From Pandoraea faecigallinarum (GTDB lineage: Bacteria; Pseudomonadota; Gammaproteobacteria; Burkholderiales; Burkholderiaceae), in assembly GCF_001029105.3 (NCBI RefSeq), contig NZ_CP011807.3, positions 2,418,001-2,482,000 on the forward strand: a DNA stretch of 64,000 bases, in the 5' to 3' direction. The notes beneath the pieces were generated by a model. It did not search any database. It was not told where the DNA came from and was given only the letters and a program-made list of their open reading frames with translations. Positions within the stretch are counted from its first letter, which is position 1, and the number at the start of each line of letters is the position of its first letter. The translations under genes were made by a program, and so were the position numbers. Below, piece by piece: positions 8,749-18,547 of the stretch.

Positions 8749-10527
8749 TCAGTTGGCGGCGGGCGACGATGCCGCTTCGGAGGCGGCCCGCGGGGTTGCG
8801 CCGGTGCTCGACTCCCCACCTGTGCCGCCCATGCCGTCCCTTGGCTTCTCGACAATCACGCGACGGTTATCGCGTGCAATGACCTTCATCGGCAGGCCCA
8901 GCGTCTGGAGCACCGTGAACTTCTCCGGATCCACCAACGCGAGCGCTTTCGGGGCCGCCATCCAGACGTCGACAAATTTCGCCAGCGTCGGCACCCAGCT
9001 ATCCGGGGCCTGCGAGATGCCGAATTCCAGTTCGTCCTGCACCGCGACCATGATCATCGGCTGACGCAGGTAGTACGGCATGGTGTGATCGAGCGTGCCG
9101 ACCGAGTAGAACGGTGTGTCCGGCCCCAGTCGATCCATTTCCGCGCGCACGGCCGGCACCAGGTCCACCCCCGAGCTGCCGCGCCCGAACGCCTCGTGGC
9201 CCGAGCCGCCGATCATCGTGAAAGCGAGCCACGTCGCCGCGAAAGCGACCAGCGCCTGCTTGGTGCTGCGCGTACTGAGCCAGCGCGTGATGCCGATGCC
9301 GATCAGGCCGACGACGCTCGCTGCGTACAGGTAGTTCGTGAAGGCGTGATAGGCCTCGACCGGATTACGGCTGTCCGAATGATGCGACAGGAATACCACG
9401 CCGGTGACGATCGTGGCGACGAACAACACGGCGGACACCGGGAGATGCCTGCGCAGCGATTCACGCGTCATGCCCGCCAGTCCGAGGCCGAACAGCATGG
9501 CGATGGCCGGCACGATCGGCAGCACGTACGAGATGAGCTTCGAGTGCGAGACCGAGAAGAAGCAGAAGATGAACACGGCCCAGACCGTAATCATCAGCAC
9601 GGGACGGAAACCGTTCGCCTGACGCGGCACCGCGCGCGACCCCGCAACGGCGCGCGGAATCATCGACAGCCATGGCAGGAAGCCGACGAGCAGCACCGGC
9701 ACGAAGTACCACAATGCGCCTGGGCGATGATGGTCGGGCTTGAGGAAGCGATTGAAATGCTCGTTGATGAAGAAAAAGTCGAAGAACGACGGGTTACGCG
9801 ACATCACCGCGGCAAACCACGGTACCGTGACCGCGAGCAATACGATCAGGCCGCTGACGAGATGCAGACGCTTCCACAGCGCCCAGTCGCGCGAAATCAG
9901 CGTGTAGATGACCAGCACCGCACCCGGCAGGACCACACCGATCAGACCCTTGGACAGGATCGACAACCCCATCGCGGCCCAGCACAGCCACATCCAGTTG
10001 CGTGTTTGCGTGTCGGTGAGTCCCGGGCGTTGCGCGAGGAGCAGCGAGCACAACACCAGCGTCATCATGAACGACAGGCCCATGTCGAGCACGTTGAAGT
10101 GGCCCAGCAGGCTCCACAGCGGCGCGCTGGCCAGTGTGAGCGCCGCAAAGAAACCGGCGCGGGCGTTGAATACGCGGCGGCCCGTATAGCCGACGAGCAG
10201 CACGCCGCCGAAGCCGGTCAGTGCCGTCCAGAGACGGGCCTGCCAGTCGCCCAGCCCGAAGATCATGAACGTGAGGGCGTTCATCCAGGTCTGGAGCGGC
10301 GGCTTTTCGAAGTACAGATAACCGTTGTAGCGCGGCGTGACCCAGTCGCCGGTCGCGAGCATTTCGCGGGCCATTTCAGCGTAGCGGCCTTCGTCGCTCG
10401 GAATCAGGTGACGAGCGTTCAATACGCCGAACCAGACCAGCGCGAACATTGCCAGCAGCCATAGCAGGGCGGTGGGAGAAATCGGCCAGGGCTCTAACCC
10501 GGCGTCACGTTGAGGGCGTGTGGACAT
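8749..10527 (-). CDS. ArnT-like glycosyltransferase (GT83/GT39 family, lipid A L-Ara4N transferase candidate)
   Basis: A 592-residue polytopic inner-membrane transferase of the ArnT/PMT superfamily. The first periplasmic loop holds the acidic motif PSDEGRYAEMAREM (about residues 43-56), equivalent to the catalytic loop of ArnT, followed by WVTPRYNGYLYFEKPPLQTW, a family hallmark. About a dozen hydrophobic segments follow and a soluble periplasmic C-terminal domain ends the protein. ArnT moves 4-amino-4-deoxy-L-arabinose from undecaprenyl phosphate to lipid A and gives polymyxin resistance. It lies 56 bases downstream of a two-component system on the same strand, which supports that role. Related ArnT-like enzymes can use other lipid-linked sugars, so the donor is not certain. 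Confidence 0.88.
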   Translation of the reverse strand: MSTRPQRDAGLEPWPISPTALLWLLAMFALVWFGVLNARHLIPSDEGRYAEMAREMLATGDWVTPRYNGYLYFEKPPLQTWMNALTFMIFGLGDWQARLWTALTGFGGVLLVGYTGRRVFNARAGFFAALTLASAPLWSLLGHFNVLDMGLSFMMTLVLCSLLLAQRPGLTDTQTRNWMWLCWAAMGLSILSKGLIGVVLPGAVLVIYTLISRDWALWKRLHLVSGLIVLLAVTVPWFAAVMSRNPSFFDFFFINEHFNRFLKPDHHRPGALWYFVPVLLVGFLPWLSMIPRAVAGSRAVPRQANGFRPVLMITVWAVFIFCFFSVSHSKLISYVLPIVPAIAMLFGLGLAGMTRESLRRHLPVSAVLFVATIVTGVVFLSHHSDSRNPVEAYHAFTNYLYAASVVGLIGIGITRWLSTRSTKQALVAFAATWLAFTMIGGSGHEAFGRGSSGVDLVPAVRAEMDRLGPDTPFYSVGTLDHTMPYYLRQPMIMVAVQDELEFGISQAPDSWVPTLAKFVDVWMAAPKALALVDPEKFTVLQTLGLPMKVIARDNRRVIVEKPRDGMGGTGGESSTGATPRAASEAASSPAAN

Positions 10528-10583
10528 GAATGCGAGGCTTCCGGTCTTGATGAGTGAAGGGATGGATGGGGCGATGACGGGGG

Positions 10584-11987
10584 CTAAGCGTTGGACGATG
10601 GCGTGGAATGGGGCGCCTGAGCGGCCGTGCGCCCGGCGCCGGCATGCGCGTCGGGGTTGGGCAGCGTGACGCGCACGTGCAAGCCGCGCGGCGTCTCGGG
10701 GCGGGCATCGGTTAGCGTGACCTGTCCATCGAGCCGGTCGACGATGGCCCGCACGATGGCGAGCCCCAGGCCGGTCCCTTCGCCCCCGTGTTCGCGCGGT
10801 TCGCGATATTCGGTGGCACGGTAGAACGCGTCGAACACGCGCTCTCGCTTGTCGGCGTCGATACCCGGTCCGGAGTCGATCACGTCGATGACCACGTCGC
10901 TGCCGGTCGCGGACAGCCGAACGGAGACCGTGCCGCCTGCGGGCGTATAGCGCACGGCGTTGCCGACGATATTGCCCAGCAGTGTGACGATGTCGCGTTT
11001 GGACCCTGCCACGCGCAGTTGCGAACGACCCGGCGTGCTCGACGTGGCATCGACGAGATCGAGCACGAGTTGCTTGCGATCGGCCAGCACGAACACGTCT
11101 TCGAGCGCTTCATGCACGGCGGGCAGCAGGGTCAACGGCGTTGCCGGCACGCTCGGCGCACTCTGGGCGCGCGCAAGCGTCAGCAATTGTTCGATCAGCG
11201 TGCGCGTGCGGTGCAGGCCGCTCTTGAGCTTGGTCAGACGGTTGCGCGTTTCCGTGTCGAGGGCCGTCGGCGCCAGCGCCCGGTCGAGGTTTTCCGACTG
11301 AATGACCAGCGCCGTGACGGGGGAGCGGAGTTCGTGGGCGGCGTCGGCCACGAAACGGCGTTGTTCGTCGAGCGCCTTGTCCAGCCGGGACAGCAGACGG
11401 TTGATCGATACGATGAACGGCTCGATTTCCGTGGGCGCGCCCTGTGTGTCCAGACCTCGCAGGTCGGTGTCGCGGCGCTTGTCGACTTCGGCGGCCAGTT
11501 GCTGGACCGGACGCCACGCGCGCCGCACCGTCAGGACGATGGCGGCAATGAATAGCGGTACGAGCCCGACGATAGGCAGCGCGGTGCGCAGCCCGCTGTT
11601 GCGCGCGATCTCGTTGCGGCCTTCCGTGGGCTGGGCGACCACGATGCGCAAGTCCGGTCCGATGGTGCGCACGAAGGCTCGCCACGTATGGTCGCCGGTA
11701 TTGACCGTGTGGAATCCGTCGGACAGCGTCACGGGGAACGTGCCGCCAAGGCGCTGGACGGTGAGGCGGTAGTCGTGATCCTGAATCGGCAGGCCATGCA
11801 TGGCATGGTCGGCGCCGGCCAGATTGCGCGTGTCGACGAGCGCGGCGAGTTGCAGCAACTGATCGTCCTGAAAGCGGTAGGCTTCGCGAAACGCCGCCGC
11901 ATACGAGACCACGCCCGCGACGATGGCCAGCCCCAGCGCGCAGGCGCACAGGGTGACCACCAGCCGCGACTGCAACGAACGCATCAT
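10584..11987 (-). CDS. sensor histidine kinase (PmrB/QseC-like)
   Basis: A 467-residue inner-membrane sensor. TM1 lies at about residues 10-32, a periplasmic domain of about 100 residues follows, and TM2 at about 136-158. A HAMP-like segment leads to the phospho-acceptor H-box RRFVADAAHELRSPV (His218). The ATPase domain carries the N-box (LLGNIVGNAVRYTPAGG), the G1 box DSGPGI and the G2 region GEGTGLGLAIV. The start codon overlaps the regulator stop (ATGA), so the pair is translationally coupled. The regulator/kinase/ArnT order suggests a PmrAB-type system that modifies lipid A. The periplasmic domain lacks an obvious ExxE iron motif, so the signal is open. Confidence 0.95.
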   Translation of the reverse strand: MMRSLQSRLVVTLCACALGLAIVAGVVSYAAAFREAYRFQDDQLLQLAALVDTRNLAGADHAMHGLPIQDHDYRLTVQRLGGTFPVTLSDGFHTVNTGDHTWRAFVRTIGPDLRIVVAQPTEGRNEIARNSGLRTALPIVGLVPLFIAAIVLTVRRAWRPVQQLAAEVDKRRDTDLRGLDTQGAPTEIEPFIVSINRLLSRLDKALDEQRRFVADAAHELRSPVTALVIQSENLDRALAPTALDTETRNRLTKLKSGLHRTRTLIEQLLTLARAQSAPSVPATPLTLLPAVHEALEDVFVLADRKQLVLDLVDATSSTPGRSQLRVAGSKRDIVTLLGNIVGNAVRYTPAGGTVSVRLSATGSDVVIDVIDSGPGIDADKRERVFDAFYRATEYREPREHGGEGTGLGLAIVRAIVDRLDGQVTLTDARPETPRGLHVRVTLPNPDAHAGAGRTAAQAPHSTPSSNA

Positions 11988-12643
11988 GCCTTGGGCACCA
12001 GCCAGCCCGCGCCACGGATATTGCGGATGACGTCAGCGCCGAGCTTCTTGCGGATCGAGTGGATGAGGAAGTCGATCATGTTGCTCTCGATCTCTTCGCC
12101 CCAACCGTACAGGCGGTGCTCCAGCGCGTCGCGCGAGAGGATCGTGCCCGGACGCAGCATCAGGGCGTGCAGCAACGCGTATTCGCGCGCCGAGAGCACG
12201 CAGCTGTTTTCGCCGTAGGTCGCCTGATGGGTGGCCGGATCCAGCGCGAGTGCGCCGTTGGTCAGAACCGGAACGGCCACCCCGGCGTGACGCCGAATGA
12301 CGGCGCGCATGCGGGCGAGCAGTTCGCCCACCTCGAAGGGCTTTACGACGAAATCGTCGGCCCCGAGATCGAGGCCCTGAATGATGTCTTCTGCGCCGTC
12401 CCGGGCCGTCACGACGATGATCGGCGTGCGTCCGCCCGCACCGCGATGGGCGCGAAGGACTTCCCAGCCGTCGCGCCCGGGCAGACCGAGGTCGAGCAGC
12501 ATGAGGTCGTAGGCATGAGCGGCGAGCGCCGCGAGCGCGGCATCGCCGTCGCGACACCAGTCGGCCGCATAGGAGGCGTCCTTGAGCGCCTGCATCATGG
12601 CCTCACCGATCATGGCATCGTCTTCTACTAGCAATATCCGCAT
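11984..12643 (-). CDS. OmpR-family response regulator (PmrA/QseB-like)
   Basis: This 219-residue regulator has a receiver domain (MRILLVEDDAMIGEAM, phospho-acceptor Asp51 in LLDLGLPGRDGWE, Lys in VVKPFEVGEL) and a C-terminal winged helix (LSAREYALLHALMLRPG ... NMIDFLIHSIRKKLGADVIRNIRGAGW). It is first in a minus-strand operon with a sensor kinase and an ArnT-like transferase. A perfect tandem repeat lies about 90 bases upstream of its start, with the 11-base period expected for OmpR-family dimers, so autoregulation is likely. Confidence 0.95.
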   Translation of the reverse strand: MRILLVEDDAMIGEAMMQALKDASYAADWCRDGDAALAALAAHAYDLMLLDLGLPGRDGWEVLRAHRGAGGRTPIIVVTARDGAEDIIQGLDLGADDFVVKPFEVGELLARMRAVIRRHAGVAVPVLTNGALALDPATHQATYGENSCVLSAREYALLHALMLRPGTILSRDALEHRLYGWGEEIESNMIDFLIHSIRKKLGADVIRNIRGAGWLVPKA

Positions 12644-12734
12644 GGTTTTCCGTACGCATTCCGACGTGGCCGCATCCGCCTACGCCTAATCCTTGCCTGC
12701 CCCCGGAGGACGGCACGGGCGCACGATAGCGCGC

Positions 12735-12754
12735 GAAACTTAGGAGAAACTTAG
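12735..12754 (-). promoter_or_regulatory. tandem operator of the PmrA-like regulator (two CTAAGTTTC half-sites)
   Basis: GAAACTTAG occurs at 12735-12743 and again at 12746-12754, exactly 11 bases apart. On the minus strand this reads CTAAGTTTC-CT-CTAAGTTTC. PmrA-type regulators bind two direct CTTAA-like half-sites with this period. It lies about 90 bases before the regulator start. The repeat is seen; the binding is inferred. Confidence 0.6.
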
Positions 12755-12918
12755 TCGGCACGGAGGCCCGCTCGCGCGACTATGCCATGCAAACTCTTCA
12801 GCAATCAATGACTTGGCGAAGCTTTCTCACGTAATGGTTACCGCCGTGGATCGGCAGTGATCGCACGTGAACCGGCCGGCAAGAACGCCGGCGCGGTCGA
12901 TTAGGGTGATTTCCCAAG

Positions 12919-12941
12919 GCGCAGATCGTATAGATCTGCGC
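12919..12941. terminator. possible hairpin terminator after metE
   Basis: GCGCAGATC, a five-base loop and GATCTGCGC form a perfect 9-bp stem 14 bases beyond the metE stop. No T-run follows on either strand, so it may be a weak terminator or an RNA-stabilising hairpin. Confidence 0.4.
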
Positions 12942-12954
12942 GGCACGGCATGGG

Positions 12955-15243
12955 TCATTGCGCACGCAAGGTCTTTGCGGCCGCGACCATGTTTTGCAGC
13001 GCCGGGATGACTTCGGCCCACTGGCGGGTCTTCAGTCCGCAATCGGGATTGACCCACAGCCGCTGTGCCGGAATCCGCTCGGCGGCGAGGCGCATGAGCT
13101 TCACCATGTGTTCCTGCGTTGGAATGTTGGGCGAGTGGATGTCGTACACACCCGGTCCGATATCGTTCGGGTACTGGAACGAATCGAACGCGTCGAGCAA
13201 TTCCATGTCCGAGCGCGAGGTTTCGATGGTGATGACATCGGCGTCCATGTCGGCAATGGCGCCGAGAATGTCGTTGAACTCCGAATAACACATGTGCGTA
13301 TGAATCTGGGTGTCGTCCTGCACGCCGTTGGCCGTGATGCGGAATGCCTGAACCGCCCAGTCCAGATAGTGCTGCCATTGCGCGCGCCGCAGCGGGAGGC
13401 CTTCGCGCAGCGCGGCTTCGTCGATCTGAATCACCCGCACGCCGGCGCGCTCCAGATCGAGGACTTCCTCGCGCATGGCAAGCGCAAGCTGCAAGCAGGA
13501 GACGGCGCGCGGCTGATCGTCGCGCACGAACGACCAGTTCAGGATCGTCACCGGTCCGGTCAGCATGCCTTTCATCGGCTTGCTGGTGAGCGACTGGGCG
13601 TACAGAATCCACGCGACGGTCATGGCCTTGGGGCGGCGAATGTCTCCGAACATGATCGGCGGCTTCACACATCGCGATCCGTAAGACTGCACCCAGCCGA
13701 ACTGGCTGAACGCGTAGCCTTCGAGTTGCTCGCCGAAGTATTCGACCATGTCGTTGCGCTCGGCTTCACCGTGCACCAGCACGTCGAGCCCCAGCGCTTC
13801 CTGTTCGCGCACGCTGCGCTCGATTTCCCGTTGCATGGCGGCGACGTAGCCGGCGTGGTCCAGTTCGCCCGACTTGAACTGGCTGCGTGCGTTGCGGATC
13901 TCGGCCGTCTGCGGGAACGAGCCGATGGTCGTTGTCGGATAGCGAGGCAATTTGAGTTTCGCGGCTTGCTTCGGCGCCCGCTGCGCGTACGGGTGCTGAC
14001 GGCGGCCCAGTGCGGCGTCCAGGTTTTCGACGGCGGCCTTGACGGCCGGGTTATGCACGCGCGGCGACGCACGCCGGCTCGCGATGGCGGCAGCATTGGC
14101 GGCCAGCTCGGCCGCGACTGCGTCCCGGCCGTCGTTGATGGCGCGGGCCAATACGTCGACTTCGGCGAGCTTCTGGCGGGCGAAGGCGAGCCAGGACCTG
14201 ATCTCGGCGTCGAGCTTGGATTCGCTCTCGAGATCGACCGGCACGTGCAACAGCGAGCAAGACGGGGCGATCCACAGACGCTCGCCTAGTTGCCCGGCCA
14301 CTGGCGTGAGCCAGTCGAGCACGGCGTTCAGGTCGGACTTCCAGATGTTGCGTCCGTCGACTACGCCCAGCGACACGACTTTGTCGGCCGGAAGGGCGGC
14401 AATGACGGCGGCGACTTCGTTTCGCGCGTTGATCGCATCGATATGCAGCCCGTCGACCGGCAGACGGCACGCGAGCGGGAGGTTGTCCTGCAATTCACCG
14501 AAGTACGTGGCGAGCAGACATTTGACCGGCGCGGCGGCGAGCGCGGCGTAGGCGGTCTCGAACGCTTCGCGCCACCCGGCATCGAGTTCGGTGACGAGGA
14601 TCGGTTCGTCGATCTGCACCCATTCGACGCCTTGTGCGGCGAGCGTCGTCAGGAGTTCGACGTAGACGGGCAGCAGCCGGGACAGCAGGGCGAGCCTGTC
14701 GCTGTCGTCCTTCGTCTTGCCAAGCCACAGATACGTGAGCGGGCCGACAATGACCGGCTTGGCCCTGACACGGGCGGCGCGGGCTTCGGCGAGTTGTTCG
14801 ACCAGACGCGAGGCGTCCAGCGCGAACGTCGTGTCCGCGACGAACTCTGGCACGATGTAGTGGTAATTCGTATCGAACCACTTTGTCATTTCGCCGGCGG
14901 CGACACCACCACAGCACTCGGCATGAGTGTCGGCGTGCGCCGCCGAACGGCCGCGCGCCACGCGGAAGTAGTTGTCCAGCACGTCGCCGTGGAAATCCTT
15001 TACGCGCGCGGGCAAGTTACCCAGCGTGAAGCTCATGTCGAGCACCTGGTCGTAGAACGAGAAGTCGCCGACCGGCGTCAGATCCAGCGCCGCCTGATCC
15101 TGCCAGTGCCGCAAGCGCAGCGATGCCCCCAGCGCCTTGAGCGCGTCGCGCGACGATTGTCCCTTCCAATACGCTTCCTGCCCGAACTTCAGTTCACGCT
15201 TCGCGCCGATGCGCGGAAATCCCAGATTGTGTGTCTTTGCCAT
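12955..15243 (-). CDS. metE: cobalamin-independent methionine synthase
   Basis: This 762-residue enzyme transfers the methyl group from 5-methyltetrahydropteroyl-triglutamate to homocysteine, the last step of methionine synthesis, without B12. It begins [20 protein letters not shown], the family start, which is why I chose the ATG at 15241-15243 and not an upstream in-frame one. The catalytic zinc ligands are visible as HTHMCYSEF (about residue 650) and NPDCGLKTR (about residue 734). The length is standard (about 755-765). No cobalamin riboswitch was recognised upstream, but a 12-bp palindrome lies 90 bases before the start. A LysR-type gene lies upstream on the same strand, unlike the divergent metR arrangement of enterobacteria. 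Confidence 0.98.
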   Translation of the reverse strand: MAKTHNLGFPRIGAKRELKFGQEAYWKGQSSRDALKALGASLRLRHWQDQAALDLTPVGDFSFYDQVLDMSFTLGNLPARVKDFHGDVLDNYFRVARGRSAAHADTHAECCGGVAAGEMTKWFDTNYHYIVPEFVADTTFALDASRLVEQLAEARAARVRAKPVIVGPLTYLWLGKTKDDSDRLALLSRLLPVYVELLTTLAAQGVEWVQIDEPILVTELDAGWREAFETAYAALAAAPVKCLLATYFGELQDNLPLACRLPVDGLHIDAINARNEVAAVIAALPADKVVSLGVVDGRNIWKSDLNAVLDWLTPVAGQLGERLWIAPSCSLLHVPVDLESESKLDAEIRSWLAFARQKLAEVDVLARAINDGRDAVAAELAANAAAIASRRASPRVHNPAVKAAVENLDAALGRRQHPYAQRAPKQAAKLKLPRYPTTTIGSFPQTAEIRNARSQFKSGELDHAGYVAAMQREIERSVREQEALGLDVLVHGEAERNDMVEYFGEQLEGYAFSQFGWVQSYGSRCVKPPIMFGDIRRPKAMTVAWILYAQSLTSKPMKGMLTGPVTILNWSFVRDDQPRAVSCLQLALAMREEVLDLERAGVRVIQIDEAALREGLPLRRAQWQHYLDWAVQAFRITANGVQDDTQIHTHMCYSEFNDILGAIADMDADVITIETSRSDMELLDAFDSFQYPNDIGPGVYDIHSPNIPTQEHMVKLMRLAAERIPAQRLWVNPDCGLKTRQWAEVIPALQNMVAAAKTLRAQ

Positions 15244-15333
15244 GTGCTCTATTGACGCTTGCCGCCCGATGAGTGAAACCGTGGCGTCGATCATAGAGAC
15301 TTCGAAGCATGAATGAAAATGGTCTTATTTGCG

Positions 15334-15345
15334 ATTAACGTTAAT
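15334..15345. promoter_or_regulatory. palindrome ATTAACGTTAAT upstream of metE
   Basis: A perfect 12-bp palindrome lies about 90 bases upstream of metE, at the very end of the extended LysR reading frame. It sits in an AT-rich patch that probably holds the metE promoter. It does not match the MetR consensus TGAA-N5-TTCA, so the binding protein is unknown. Confidence 0.4.
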
Positions 15346-15346
15346 T

Positions 15347-16342
15347 CTATTCATGTGAAAGGGCGCACGGCGGTGCGAGCGCGCTTGCGACGTCCTGAAG
15401 CACGTCGATCAGTGCGAGCGCCGCCTGACTGGGCGCGTGCCCATGCAGCACGCCGACCGTCGGCGCGACGTGCGAGAACCGCTAACCGAAATCATGCAGC
15501 GATGCCACCAGTGGCGAGCGGGCCACGCCCAACCGGGACGCAAGAAACAGACACGGCATGGCCTGTGCCGTACTGGCGTTGGTCATCAGCGTGACCGATT
15601 CCATGACGATGCGCGGCAATGGCAGTCCCCGATGCGCGAATTCCGTGTCGATGGCGCGGCGCATCGGCGTGCCGGGCGGCGGCACGATCCAGGGGTAGCG
15701 CGCGGCGTCGGCCCAGCCGGGCGAAGCATGCGCAACGAGAGGATGGTGACGCGCACCGAACACGCGCACATCGTCGTCATACAGCGCAACGACACCGAAT
15801 CCCGCATTCATGGCTGTCTCGTCCAACCGGCAAATCAGCAGGTCGATCTCGTGCCAGTGTGCGCGCGGCAGCAGCCGATCGAGCGTTTCTTCCAGCAGAT
15901 TGATACGAAGCGCCGGCCCTGTGCGCTCCAGTCGGGCGAGCGTTTGCGGCATCAGCACGCTCGCCATGCCAGGCAGGATGCCGACGTTGACGGGTTTGGC
16001 GAGCCCGTCGCGCAACGCCTGCATGGCGGGGGCCACGCTCGCGAGGTCGGTCAGCATGCGTTCGGCCCGTTCGAGCAGTGCGTCGCCGTAGGGCGTAGGC
16101 GTCACGCGACGCGTGGTGCGCTCGAACAATGCCACGCCAAGGGCCTGTTCGATTTCGCGCAACCACTTTGACAGTGCCGGCTGCGTGATCGCGGCGGCCT
16201 CCGCGGTGCGCGCGAAACTGCGCGTGCGTCCGAGCCAGCGCAGTGTCTCGAGATCGCGGATCCGGAGTTTTCGAAGTACGGCGGGAATCCGGCGTGCGAG
16301 CGGGCCGGTGTCATCGGGCGAAGGGTTCTTGCTGTCGCTCAT
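15347..16342 (-). pseudogene. LysR-type regulator interrupted by an in-frame TAG (GbpR-like)
   Basis: From the ATG at 16340-16342 the frame gives an N-terminal winged helix (LRIRDLETLRWLGRTRSFART ... ITQPALSKWLREIEQALG) and a periplasmic-binding-like effector domain, ending at a TAG at 15482-15484 after 286 residues. The same frame then continues for 44 codons to a second stop at 15347-15349, reading RFSHVAPTVGVLHGH and APSQAALALIDVL, which is what LysR/GbpR C-termini look like. The intact protein would be about 331 residues. So one nonsense change removes the end of the effector domain. The shortened protein may still bind DNA. It is divergent from the sulfatase gene, its most likely target. 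A sequencing error cannot be excluded. Confidence 0.8.
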
Positions 16343-16396
16343 GGGGAAAACGGGAAAAGGGCGCCGGGAGGTGAGGTTGCGAAAGGTTGCCGCGCA

Positions 16397-16416
16397 ATTA
16401 ATGTCAATTTGGTAAT
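16397..16416. promoter_or_regulatory. possible LysR binding site between regulator and sulfatase
   Basis: ATTA and TAAT arms flank a 12-base spacer in an AT-rich patch of the divergent intergenic region, 55 bases before the LysR start and 111 before the sulfatase start. LysR regulators often bind T-N11-A palindromes placed like this. This is a weak motif match. Confidence 0.3.
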
Positions 16417-16526
16417 GAATATAGCGCGACTTTTCATCGATGGGTGCTGAGTCCCGGCGAATAATGAGACTCCCATCCGGTAGCGGGCGCATTGAAGACG
16501 CCAGCACCTCATCAGGAGCGAGACGC

Positions 16527-18398
16527 ATGACAACACGCAATCCCCCATCCCCCGACGCGCAGTACGACACGATCCGGCGCGATGCATCTGCCGGCCCACG
16601 CGCATCCCGGCGCGACTTCCTCAAGCAGGCGGGTGCAGCCGTCGCCTCGGCCGGACTGGTGCCGTCCGCCATGGCAGCCCCGGCGCGCGAACACCAACGC
16701 GAGCCCGCGCCCGACGGCTACGTCATGCCGCAAGAGCCGCCAGCGGTCGCGCCGAAGGGGTACAACATTCTTTTTATCCTGACCGATCAGGAGCGGCACT
16801 TCGACAAATGGCCATTCCCCGTGCCGGGGCGCGAGCGCCTGCGCCGCGAGGGCGTGACGTTCGTGAACCACCAGATCGCGGCGTGCGTTTGTTCACCGTC
16901 GCGCTCCGTGATCTACACGGGCCAGCACATCCAGCACACCGGCGTGTTGGACAACTGCGGGATTCCATGGCAACCGGACATGTCGACCGATCTGCGGACG
17001 ATCGGCCACATGATGCGCGACGCCGGCTACTACGCCGCCTATCTGGGCAAATGGCACCTGAGCGGCAAACTGCATCACAACCACACGCCGTACGACACGC
17101 CGACGCAAGAGTACAACGCGCTGCTCAAGTCATATGGTTTCGACGATTATTTCGGCGTTGGCGATCTGATCGGGCGCGTGCGTGGCGGCTACACGTACGA
17201 TGGCCTGACGACGTCGTCGGCCGTATCGTGGCTGCGGGGACGAGGGGCGCAACTGGCGAGCGAACAAAAACCGTGGTTCATGGCGGTCAATCTCGTCAAT
17301 CCGCACGACGCCATGTTCCTGAATACCGATCCGGCGGGTATCGATACGCAGAACGCCAGCGGGCCGACGCTGGGCAACGCGCGCCCGCCGAAGGACGCGA
17401 TCTACGACGCCCATTGGAACGTGCCGCTCGCCGCGACGCGCAAGCAGGCATACGACGCCCCGGGGCGTCCGGCGGCGCACGGCGTCTACAACGCATCGGA
17501 GGGGGTGCTCGTCGGCGACTATCCGCTCGACGACGCACGGCTTCAGGTCTACCAGGACTATTATTTCAACTGCATTCGCGATTGCGATACCCATGTGGTG
17601 ACGTTGCTCGACACGCTGCGCGAGCTTGGCATCGACAAGAACACCATTGTGGTGATGAGTGCAGATCACGGCGATCACGTCGGTGCGCACAAGCTGGTCG
17701 GCAAGGGACCCACGACCTATCGCGAGCAGAACCACGTGCCACTGGTCATCCGGCATCCGGCGTATCCCGGTGGCAAGCAATGCGCCGCGCTCAGTTCACA
17801 CCTGGACATCACGCCCACGCTGCTTGGGCTCACCGGACTCGACGCCGCCGGCATCGCCCGCGTGGCGGGCACCGCGGCGCGGGGCCACGACCTTACGCCA
17901 TTGCTCGGGCGTGCGGATCGGCAGGCGGTCGATGCGGTGCGTCCGGCGGCCCTCTTCAACTACGCCATGCTGCTGTTCTACGACAGCGAGTGGCTTGCCC
18001 AGGAGTACGCCACCTTGCGGCACAAGGGCATGCCGGTCGAAGAGATTCACCGGCGCGTGATTGCGCGTCAGCCGGACTTCCGGCATCGCGGCATGATTCG
18101 CAGCGTGTTCGACGGGCGCTACCGGTTCTCGCGCTACTTTTCGCCGACGCAATTCAATCGGCCGACATCGCTCGAAGCGCTGTTTGCCCATAACGACGTG
18201 GAACTGTACGACTTGCATTCGGACCCGGCCGAGTCGAACAATCTGGCGCTCGACCGGCGTCGCAACGGGCCACTGCTGCTCGCAATGAACGCGTTGCTCA
18301 ACGAGCGTATGGATGCCGAGGTTGGCGAGGACCGTCCCGACGTTCTGCCGATTCGCGACGGGCGCGTGCACTTCACGTTCGAGAAGGCCGCCGGATGA
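16527..18398 (+). CDS. Tat-exported sulfatase (alkaline phosphatase superfamily)
   Basis: A 623-residue sulfatase hydrolysing an unknown sulfate ester. The N-terminus has a twin-arginine signal (SRRDFLKQAGAAVASAG) ending near AMAAPA, so the enzyme is exported folded. The metal-binding start reads ILFILTDQERHFDKW. The sulfatase signature CVCSPSRSVIYTGQ holds the Cys (about residue 122, motif C-x-P-x-R) that becomes formylglycine. Further metal and substrate residues are in YLGKWHLSGKL and MSADHGDHVGAHKLVGKG. The start is an ATG preceded by AGGAG. It is divergent from a LysR gene. The TDQ rather than DD start resembles choline-sulfatase-like enzymes, but no further substrate call is justified. 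Oxygen-dependent formylglycine formation needs a maturase not found in this window. Confidence 0.93.
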   Translation: MTTRNPPSPDAQYDTIRRDASAGPRASRRDFLKQAGAAVASAGLVPSAMAAPAREHQREPAPDGYVMPQEPPAVAPKGYNILFILTDQERHFDKWPFPVPGRERLRREGVTFVNHQIAACVCSPSRSVIYTGQHIQHTGVLDNCGIPWQPDMSTDLRTIGHMMRDAGYYAAYLGKWHLSGKLHHNHTPYDTPTQEYNALLKSYGFDDYFGVGDLIGRVRGGYTYDGLTTSSAVSWLRGRGAQLASEQKPWFMAVNLVNPHDAMFLNTDPAGIDTQNASGPTLGNARPPKDAIYDAHWNVPLAATRKQAYDAPGRPAAHGVYNASEGVLVGDYPLDDARLQVYQDYYFNCIRDCDTHVVTLLDTLRELGIDKNTIVVMSADHGDHVGAHKLVGKGPTTYREQNHVPLVIRHPAYPGGKQCAALSSHLDITPTLLGLTGLDAAGIARVAGTAARGHDLTPLLGRADRQAVDAVRPAALFNYAMLLFYDSEWLAQEYATLRHKGMPVEEIHRRVIARQPDFRHRGMIRSVFDGRYRFSRYFSPTQFNRPTSLEALFAHNDVELYDLHSDPAESNNLALDRRRNGPLLLAMNALLNERMDAEVGEDRPDVLPIRDGRVHFTFEKAAG

Positions 18399-18412
18399 CT
18401 TGACGGTAATCC

Positions 18413-18440
18413 TCATGCGTTGGCGATCATGCGTTGGCGA
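18413..18440. repeat. 14-bp perfect tandem duplication
   Basis: TCATGCGTTGGCGA occurs twice back to back between the sulfatase stop and the next gene. It looks like a slippage duplication; no function is apparent. Confidence 0.8.
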
Positions 18441-18547
18441 GGCGGGCGGCATCGGTGGTACGCTCGTGCGTGCGCCCGCGCAGGGCGCGGCAGGGTCATC
18501 TGCCCCCTTGCATGCGTGTCATCGTGTCATTCGTTTTTGCCAACGCC

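Larger units (their letters stand above)
12644..12954. other. intergenic region between metE 3' end and the regulator promoter
   Basis: These 311 bases hold no credible gene. The left part contains the tandem GAAACTTAG elements and presumably the promoter of the PmrAB-like operon. The right part has a hairpin just beyond the metE stop. A short AT-richer stretch (about 12780-12840) has no recognisable feature. Confidence 0.6.

Noticed and set aside
15244..15346. Possible cobalamin riboswitch or MetR box upstream of metE
   Set aside because: The leader is too short for a riboswitch and no TGAA-N5-TTCA pair was found; only a palindrome is present.
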